Positions 8,173 through 12,325 of a stretch of 12,325 nt of DNA are shown piece after piece. The stretch is from Methyloprofundus sp. GTDB lineage: Bacteria > Pseudomonadota > Gammaproteobacteria > Methylococcales > Methylomonadaceae. The stretch is taken from the NCBI GenBank assembly GCA_030619185.1, contig JAUXBW010000029.1, forward strand, positions 1 through 12,325. The letters run 5' to 3'. The notes under the pieces were generated by a model. The model had not been told where the DNA came from and did not search any database. It worked only from the letters and a program-made list of their open reading frames with translations. The translations under genes were made by a program, and so were the position numbers. How positions within the stretch are numbered: the first letter of the stretch is position 1; each line of letters opens with the position of its first letter.

Positions 8173-8213
8173 CCATAGAAAATATTTTCCTAATGCAACT
8201 ATGGATTAGGAAA
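8173..8213 (+). promoter_or_regulatory. Interleaved inverted repeats in the leader of the SYLF lipoprotein gene
   Basis: TTTCCTAAT (8186-8194) and ATTAGGAAA (8205-8213) form a perfect 9-bp inverted repeat around a 10-base loop. CCATAG (8173-8178) and CTATGG (8199-8204) form a second, interleaved 6-bp pair. With no bases between CTATGG and ATTAGGAAA, both helices probably cannot form together. Mutually exclusive hairpins, or protein-binding palindromes, are more likely. Confidence 0.4.
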
Positions 8214-8270
8214 TACGTTTCATTGCTAGTTGAAAACTATCAACATTTAACACTCAGGAGAATTTACATA

Positions 8271-8855
8271 ATGAATTTTAAAAAAGCTTTTTCTTTTTCA
8301 AAAATTGCATCTACAATTGCTGTCGGTGCTTTTGTTGCAGTCCTTAGTGGTTGCGCATCTGCTCCACAGAAGGATGCGGGCGACCGAACCATGCTGGAGA
8401 CTGACATTGATGTGTCACTGGATAGGTTTTATGACGAAGCGACCAACGCTCGTCAAATAGTTCAAACTGCTCAGGGCGTACTGATATGCCCAACGATCAC
8501 TAAAGCTGGTTTTGTTTTTGGTGGAGAAGGCGGAACCTGTGCCATGCAAATAAACGGCAGATCAGTGGAGTACTACCGAATCAGTGCGTTTAAAGCGGGT
8601 CTGTTAGCAGGTGCTGAGAAATACTCTCTTTTGCTAATTTTCAACGATGCTAAAGCCTTGGCTGAATTCCGCAAGGGAAACCGTAACTGGCAGATAGGTG
8701 GCAATTTTTCTGCAGCAGTTGGCAAGAAGGGAGCCCACGGTGGTTTTGATACTAAAACAATGGGAGCTACCACTACAGTTTTCGTCTATGGTCAAAAAGG
8801 GCTGATGGGTGATATTTCCGTTGACGGCTCTACTTTCAAAAAGCTGGTAGATTAG
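8271..8855 (+). CDS. SYLF/Ysc84-domain lipoprotein (BPSL1445-type)
   Basis: This 194-residue predicted lipoprotein has a basic n-region (MNFKK), a hydrophobic segment and a lipobox LSGC with the lipidated Cys at residue 28. CASAP follows, with no Asp at +2, so outer-membrane sorting is expected. The mature part (about 50-194) matches the SYLF/Ysc84 domain seen in bacterial BPSL1445-like lipoproteins: an alpha segment with AQGVLICPTITKAGFVFGGEGG, then glycine-rich strands and the end stretch TTTVFVYGQKGLMGDISVDG. In eukaryotes this domain binds lipids or actin; the bacterial role is unclear and probably envelope-related. ATG 8271 is chosen over the ATG at 8193 because CAGGAG lies 10 bases upstream and the lipoprotein signal starts here. 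The 8193 extension would put 26 extra residues ahead of the signal and overlaps a hairpin. The gene appears monocistronic, with its own terminator. Confidence 0.9.
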   Translation: MNFKKAFSFSKIASTIAVGAFVAVLSGCASAPQKDAGDRTMLETDIDVSLDRFYDEATNARQIVQTAQGVLICPTITKAGFVFGGEGGTCAMQINGRSVEYYRISAFKAGLLAGAEKYSLLLIFNDAKALAEFRKGNRNWQIGGNFSAAVGKKGAHGGFDTKTMGATTTVFVYGQKGLMGDISVDGSTFKKLVD

Positions 8856-8889
8856 TCGTCACTCGACTGCTAATACCACAGAGGTTGTA

Positions 8890-8914
8890 ACAGGAAAGTA
8901 ATCATGCTTCCTGT
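8890..8914 (+). repeat. Small hairpin after the SYLF lipoprotein gene
   Basis: ACAGGAA (8890-8896) and TTCCTGT (8908-8914) form a 7-bp stem with an 11-base loop, 35 bases after the stop codon and just ahead of the main terminator. It may stabilise the mRNA 3' end. It has no T-run of its own. Confidence 0.35.
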
Positions 8915-8931
8915 AGCGCAGCTCGCTATTT

Positions 8932-8970
8932 AAAAACCGCCGATGCATTTTTTGCACGGCGGTTTTTTTT
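8932..8970 (+). terminator. Strong intrinsic terminator
   Basis: AAACCGCCG (8934-8942) pairs with CGGCGGTTT (8957-8965). An inner TGCA/TGCA stem and a T-rich loop complete the hairpin, and the T-run continues to 8970. The A-run on the 5' side means it could also act on the minus strand. It closes the lipoprotein transcript. Confidence 0.85.
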
Positions 8971-9318
8971 AGCCTGTAATTCTCTGGAGCTGGGATAAAC
9001 TGCTTTTTTCACCTTCGCTACAACAGCTTTCATTACCCTTCTTCAGCCCCCTAGATTCCCCCGCACACCCTTGTTTAATCGCTATTAAACATTCAAATCT
9101 CATTAATCAAATAAAACCTGTACAATCACAAGGAACGCGCACGGAATAAGTTGGGCAACTGGCGTAGGATTTATGTTCGTATTCAAGGCGTAGAAATAGA
9201 CGCATAGCTGGCTACGCAACTATTTCTATAACGCAGAAGACGAGCATAAATACAAGCAAGTTGACTAAGTTATTTCGTGCACGTTCCTAAGCATCCTATT
9301 TAGACAAGGTGGTTTATT
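8971..9318. other. Intergenic region ahead of rnfA
   Basis: No gene is seen. It holds a perfect inverted repeat GTTTAAT-cgct-ATTAAAC (9073-9090), a possible regulator site, and TACAAT (9121-9126), which could be a -10 though no fitting -35 is visible. The 158-bp palindrome at 9131-9288 follows, then the rnfA SD AAGGTGG (9306-9312). If TACAAT is the -10, the whole palindrome would lie in the rnfA leader. Confidence 0.4.
9131..9288. repeat. 158-bp imperfect palindrome (MITE-like or REP-like hairpin element)
   Basis: The left arm starts AGGAACGCGCACGGAATAA and the right arm, reverse-complemented, starts AGGAACGTGCACGAAATAA. The arms stay alignable across the element, with matching TTATG, TAGAAATAG and GC(A/G)TAGC blocks. 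They meet at GCATAGC-TG-GCTACGC (9202-9217), the centre of symmetry. There are a few mismatches and one-base indels. No coding capacity is seen, and no copy of it occurs elsewhere in this window. The form suggests a dispersed, non-autonomous hairpin repeat. Confidence 0.75.
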
Positions 9319-9909
9319 TTGAACCCAGAATCTCTCAGCTACATTTTTCTCAGTGCCTTTCTCATTAACAACTTTGTACTGGCCATGTTTTTAGGTCTAT
9401 GTCCCTTTGTCGGTGTCTCGGCTAAGCGTGATACCGCATTTAATATGAGCCTGGCGACTACCTTTGTCATGTTTGTTAGTTCGACCTGTGCCTATGGCAT
9501 TAATCAGGTACTCACAGCCTTTGACCTAGAGTTTCTACGCCTTATCAGTTACATCGCTCTAATTGCATCATCAGTGCAATTGGTAGAAATGGTATTAAAG
9601 AAATTTAGTCCAGCACTATTTAGAGCTCTGGGAATTTTTCTGCCTTTAATCACCACCAATTGTGCAATTTTAGGAGTAGCCTTATTTCAGACCTCGCGTG
9701 AGTATGACTTTTTACAATCGGTATCATTCAGCTTAGGTGCTGGCGCAGGCTTTGGCTTAGCTATCGTCTTAATGGCAGGGATCAGAGAAAAACTGGAATT
9801 GTCTAATTTACCCAACATCACCCAGGCCGCTGCTTTAAGCATGATGCTGGCAGGCATTTTATCGCTGACGTTTATGGGCTTTGCCGGTCTTGGTGGAGCA
9901 ACTGCATAA
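9319..9909 (+). CDS. rnfA: RnfA-type subunit of the Rnf/Nqr ion-translocating oxidoreductase family
   Basis: This 196-residue inner-membrane protein has six predicted TM segments. RnfA pairs with RnfE (as NqrE does with NqrD) and binds a [2Fe-2S] cluster in the membrane, passing electrons within a ferredoxin:NAD oxidoreductase. Diagnostic stretches are NNFVLAMFLGLCPF (17-30, Cys28), SAKRDTAF, ALGIFLPLITTNCAILGVAL (103-122, Cys115), AGIREKLE and the end FMGFAGLGG. Both cluster-ligand Cys are present. The LGLCPF and TTNCAILGVAL wording favours RnfA over NqrE. The TTG start at 9319 is supported by AAGGTGG six bases upstream. Unusually, the expected rnfB, C, D, G and E do not follow; a small Cys-rich gene does. 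It may be an orphan or second copy whose partners are encoded elsewhere. Confidence 0.88.
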   Translation: MNPESLSYIFLSAFLINNFVLAMFLGLCPFVGVSAKRDTAFNMSLATTFVMFVSSTCAYGINQVLTAFDLEFLRLISYIALIASSVQLVEMVLKKFSPALFRALGIFLPLITTNCAILGVALFQTSREYDFLQSVSFSLGAGAGFGLAIVLMAGIREKLELSNLPNITQAAALSMMLAGILSLTFMGFAGLGGATA

Positions 9910-9965
9910 AGCAGGCTGTATAACCGTTAAGGTCTACAAAAAAACCAAAAGTACGGAGAAAATCA

Positions 9966-10142
9966 ATGCTAAATTTTATTATTGCGATGGCCGTTATCTT
10001 TGGGCTCATGCTCGCCTGGATCTATATCCAGCAAATAGCCAGAGAATACGCAGCCAAACACCCTGAGCTTGGTGCCATGAAAGAAGAAGGATTAGGCTGT
10101 GGTAAAAACTGCGGTTGCAAAGGTGGCATCTGTGAAAAATAA
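9966..10142 (+). CDS. Small one-TM Cys-rich protein, NqrM-like
   Basis: This is a 58-residue protein. A hydrophobic N-terminal segment (about 2-22, LNFIIAMAVIFGLMLAWIYI) is followed by a short charged linker and a Cys cluster at the end, C45-x3-C49-x-C51-x4-C56. NqrM (DUF539), needed to insert iron into the NqrD/NqrE site of Na+-NQR, has the same plan: one TM helix and four Cys near the C-terminus. The Cys spacing here differs from the NqrM spacing as I recall it, so it is called NqrM-like only. GGAG seven bases before the ATG and a 56-base gap after rnfA support an operon. A role in loading the RnfA cluster is inferred from this context. Confidence 0.75.
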   Translation: MLNFIIAMAVIFGLMLAWIYIQQIAREYAAKHPELGAMKEEGLGCGKNCGCKGGICEK

Positions 10143-10165
10143 AACATACGGGGTAACGCCACCCG
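10134..10165 (-). terminator. Possible terminator of the minus-strand membrane gene
   Basis: On the minus strand, 17 bases after the stop at 10182, CGGGT-ggcgtt-ACCCCG (10165-10149) forms a short GC stem with one bulge. A T-rich stretch (TATGTTTTATTTTT) follows. It reaches into the end of the convergent Cys-rich gene, as is common between convergent genes. Confidence 0.4.
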
Positions 10166-10181
10166 AAGAATCCAGCCCCAC

Positions 10182-11222
10182 TTATGACTTAAAGCGAATA
10201 TACTTCCGATAGGGCGAGCCATACTTCCAGGTAAAGGCCTCCGTGTAATAATGCATCAATGAAAAATAACCAATCAATCCAACGCTAACCACCTGCCTGA
10301 ACTCCATACCAATAAAAAATCGAGTCAACATATCAACCCACTGATCACCGTACTCTTGTAAAAGAAAGGTCAAGGCAAAAGAAAGTAAAGGCAACACGAC
10401 AAAAATATTCAGCTTTATTTTCTCCGCCCAGCGATATAAAAAATTCTGCGGATGTCCCTTATGCTTATTCACATCATGCGTCACATAAAAAATATAGGCC
10501 GTTGCATCATGTACCAGGCGAGGAACTAGTATTGCGAGAAAATAGTACTGTTGTAGATAAAAATAAAAACTTGCGACTATTAATATGGAATTCGCCCACA
10601 TAAACAGTACTCCGAAGCGTGTCTTTACATAACGCTGGCACCAGAATGTACCCAGTAATAGACATATAATCAGGCCACTTGCCGCCTGCTTAACCCATTC
10701 TGCCTGTTGCACCGTTAAAGTATTTTTTAGAAAAATGCCCATATAAACGCAAATTCCCGCGCCTATACTTAACCACAATAACAAATAAAACGCCCAGTTA
10801 GGTAATTGATAGACACCCCGCCCCACTCCATGTTGCTGCTTTAAGACATGATAAACGGTCCATGATGCCACCATAATATAAAGTACATAATATGACAGCA
10901 ACTGACTGGCCAATGCGAAAAACACCATGATAGCCAGAGTCATAATAATAATTTTTTTCCGATAAAAGCCAAAATAATCCTGGTTAGTGCTTAATAACAC
11001 GGCACTGGCAAGAATATGCGGCGTACCAAATAACAGTTGAAATAAGATAAAGTGGCTCGGACTGCTCGGTAGATATTGCAATAAAGTACCCTGCAAAACA
11101 TAGCTGTCTGTTAGTTGCAAAATCAGGCATAAGGGGATAATGGCATATAAAGCCAGTAATAGCTTAAAGGAAACGGCAAGCGGTGCATTGCCTTGGGCAG
11201 GGCTAGCAGATAGAGTGGTCAT
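10182..11222 (-). CDS. His-rich polytopic membrane protein, unknown function
   Basis: This 346-residue protein has about eight hydrophobic segments, near 18-38, 57-77, 91-117, 143-163, 180-197, 205-223, 271-288 and 310-326. Histidines sit at helix edges in motif-like settings: FGTPH (65-69), YHVLKQQHGVG (124-134), LVHDATAYIFYVTHD (236-250) and MHYYTEAFTWKYGSPYRK (323-340). An array of conserved-looking His and Asp in membrane helices suggests a metal-binding membrane enzyme, loosely like desaturase or Brp/Blh-type proteins. This is an inference from pattern; I do not recognise the family. The ATG at 11222 has no clear SD. The gene is divergent from the HIT gene (79-base gap) and convergent with the rnfA unit. 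Confidence 0.85.
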   Translation of the reverse strand: MTTLSASPAQGNAPLAVSFKLLLALYAIIPLCLILQLTDSYVLQGTLLQYLPSSPSHFILFQLLFGTPHILASAVLLSTNQDYFGFYRKKIIIMTLAIMVFFALASQLLSYYVLYIMVASWTVYHVLKQQHGVGRGVYQLPNWAFYLLLWLSIGAGICVYMGIFLKNTLTVQQAEWVKQAASGLIICLLLGTFWCQRYVKTRFGVLFMWANSILIVASFYFYLQQYYFLAILVPRLVHDATAYIFYVTHDVNKHKGHPQNFLYRWAEKIKLNIFVVLPLLSFALTFLLQEYGDQWVDMLTRFFIGMEFRQVVSVGLIGYFSLMHYYTEAFTWKYGSPYRKYIRFKS

Positions 11223-11301
11223 AAGGGCTTTTATTATTGTTATTATTTGTCGCTAACGTTACACTGTTTTAACTATAAAACTCAAGCCCCATTCTGCTTT
11301 T

Positions 11302-11712
11302 ATGTCCTTTACCCTACACCCTACCCTTAAAAAAGATTGTATCGAACTCGGTCGCTTTGAGCTTTGCCGTGTTTTATTGATGAATGATAACCAGTTTCCC
11401 TGGTTGATACTGGTTCCTGAACGGGAAAACATTAGCGAGATACATCAGCTTTCTACTGATGATCAGCAGCAATTAATGCATGAATCCTGTTATATTTCAG
11501 AGCAACTGGCAACGCTTTATCAAGCCGATAAAATGAATATTGCGGCCTTGGGCAATATAGTGCCGCAACTGCATATTCATCATGTGGTCAGATATAAAAC
11601 AGATAAGGCCTGGCCTGCTCCGATTTGGGGGAAGTTTGATGCCTTAGCTTATGCCGATCAGGAGCTTGAGACAACGTTAATAAAACTACAAAAACAGCTT
11701 GGGGTTCAATAA
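11302..11712 (+). CDS. HIT-family protein (histidine triad, Q-x-H-x-H variant)
   Basis: This 136-residue cytoplasmic protein belongs to the HIT superfamily of nucleotide hydrolases/transferases. The core has a strand with FPWLILVPER (32-41), a helical middle (LSTDDQQQLMHE), a strand with MNIAALGN (78-85) and the triad region VPQLHIHHVVRY (87-98), followed by WPAPIWG (104-110). The first triad His is Gln89, so the motif reads Q-L-H91-I-H93-H94. H91 sits at the nucleophile position. This form with PQLH and WP-P-WG is a recognisable bacterial HIT subgroup with unknown substrate. The ATG at 11302 has no clear SD but gives the usual family length. The gene appears monocistronic and lies tail to tail with the porin remnant. 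Confidence 0.88.
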   Translation: MSFTLHPTLKKDCIELGRFELCRVLLMNDNQFPWLILVPERENISEIHQLSTDDQQQLMHESCYISEQLATLYQADKMNIAALGNIVPQLHIHHVVRYKTDKAWPAPIWGKFDALAYADQELETTLIKLQKQLGVQ

Positions 11713-11733
11713 CACAAGTTTGTTATCATACAG

Positions 11734-11759
11734 CCTGTAGGGAGCCAACGGAATACAGG
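11734..11759. repeat. Short inverted repeat between convergent genes
   Basis: CCTGTA (11734-11739) and TACAGG (11754-11759) flank a 14-base loop between the HIT gene stop and the porin stop. It could be a weak shared transcription end, but it has no T-run, so support is low. Confidence 0.2.
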
Positions 11760-11772
11760 AGTTATTCACGTC

Positions 11773-12325
11773 TTAAAAGTTAGCTTGCAAACGCATTTGT
11801 ATGATATGCGGACGATCATTGCCTATGACGCCCCCATTATCGTTCGCGTTTGAGTCGGTCACGACATATATATAGTTAAACATTAAACGCAGTTGTTGAT
11901 GAATATACCAGTTCACGCCTAGCGTTATATCATGCTCTTCCCCTCCGTGAATATCGGCATCATTAAGATTGATATTGCTATACCTTAAGGCCATTTCCCA
12001 TGCACCATAAGCGTGTAATGGCGTAGTTGAACCAAATACACCGTTTTTACGGTACTTCCTGCTTTCTCCTGTCGCAAACCAGCTGACAAAAGCGTACCAG
12101 CCGCCAAAATCGACATTGGTATAGCCACTTTCCCGGCCTACTCGGGTGTGTATATATTCACTTTGAAAAGACCAAGGGCCAAAAATACCGGCTACATCAA
12201 AACCAAAACGGCTTATCGTAGACGCTCCCGCAATACTGCCCGTATTAGCGTAACGGACATCGGTCAGTCCCGACTCAGGACGCTACCTGAAAAACACATC
12301 TTTATCTTTATTACCAAATCGGTAG
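11773..12325 (-). pseudogene. OprO/OprP-type porin, C-terminal part, with an in-frame TAG
   Basis: The frame reads from the right edge to TAA at 11775-11773 and ends in Phe (MRLQANF), as outer-membrane barrels do. Porin_O_P-like stretches are present: RPESGLTDVRYANTG, SFQSEYIHTRV, GGWYAFVSWFATGESRKY, GVFGSTTPLHAYGAWEMALRYS and GVNWYIHQQLRLMFNYIYV. Alternating hydrophobic strands are evident. The family forms trimeric beta-barrels for phosphate, pyrophosphate or other anions, but substrate cannot be read here. A TAG at 12285-12283 interrupts the frame between FFR and RPES, where the family usually has a residue such as Ser. The frame continues normally on both sides. This may be a nonsense mutation, a sequencing error or read-through. 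The N-terminal part lies beyond the window. Confidence 0.75.

Noticed and set aside
8193-8270. Upstream extension of the SYLF lipoprotein start to ATG 8193
   Set aside because: It would bury the lipoprotein signal behind 26 residues; the ATG at 8271 has an SD and a proper n-region, and 8193 lies within an inverted repeat.
9881-10066. A 61-codon plus-strand ORF overlapping the rnfA end
   Set aside because: It overlaps the rnfA 3' end and the better-supported 58-residue Cys-rich gene in another frame.

Overview
The window looks like a chromosomal segment from an AT-leaning gammaproteobacterium (roughly 40% GC by eye). Reasons are the one-base glmU-glmS junction, an RnfA-type subunit, an O/P-type porin, a SYLF-domain lipoprotein, a REP-like GTAGGAGCGG... 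repeat and a long palindromic intergenic repeat. I cannot fix the genus. A methanotroph-like (Methylococcales) or related lineage is possible but unproven. I see no tRNA, rRNA, CRISPR array, transposase or phage gene.

Layout, left to right. (1) 1-1773, minus strand: two overlapping genes of unknown function. One encodes a four-TM protein with a long coiled-coil loop. The other encodes a partner that runs off the left edge and has a weak SPFH/Band-7 look. (2) 1950-5151, minus: glmU and glmS, a two-gene operon making UDP-GlcNAc. An extended -10 promoter precedes a roughly 130-nt leader with interleaved inverted repeats. (3) 5427-7511, minus: a large MscS-family channel with a secretion signal and a long periplasmic coiled-coil domain. 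Its reading frame has no ATG, GTG or TTG ahead of the signal peptide, so a rare AUU start is likely. (4) 7512-8270: a gene-poor stretch with a REP-like inverted pair, a possible tiny ORF and the promoter/leader of the next gene. (5) 8271-8855, plus: a SYLF-domain lipoprotein followed by a strong intrinsic terminator. (6) 9131-9288: a 158-bp imperfect palindrome, probably a MITE-like or REP-like hairpin element. (7) 9319-10142, plus: an rnfA-type gene (TTG start) followed by a 58-residue Cys-rich one-TM protein resembling the Na+-NQR maturation factor NqrM. No other rnf/nqr genes follow. (8) 10182-11222, minus: a His-rich polytopic membrane protein of unknown function, divergent from (9) a HIT-family protein at 11302-11712, plus. 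(10) 11773 to the right edge, minus: the C-terminal part of an OprO/OprP-type porin whose frame contains an in-frame TAG.

Most of the window concerns the cell envelope: amino-sugar precursor synthesis, an osmotic channel, a lipoprotein, a porin and membrane proteins. Apart from glmU-glmS, rnfA with its small neighbour, and the 1-1773 pair, the genes appear to be independent transcription units. The points most worth checking are the non-AUG channel start, the structured glmUS leader, the orphan rnfA with its Cys-rich partner, the undescribed pair at the left edge and the amber-interrupted porin.
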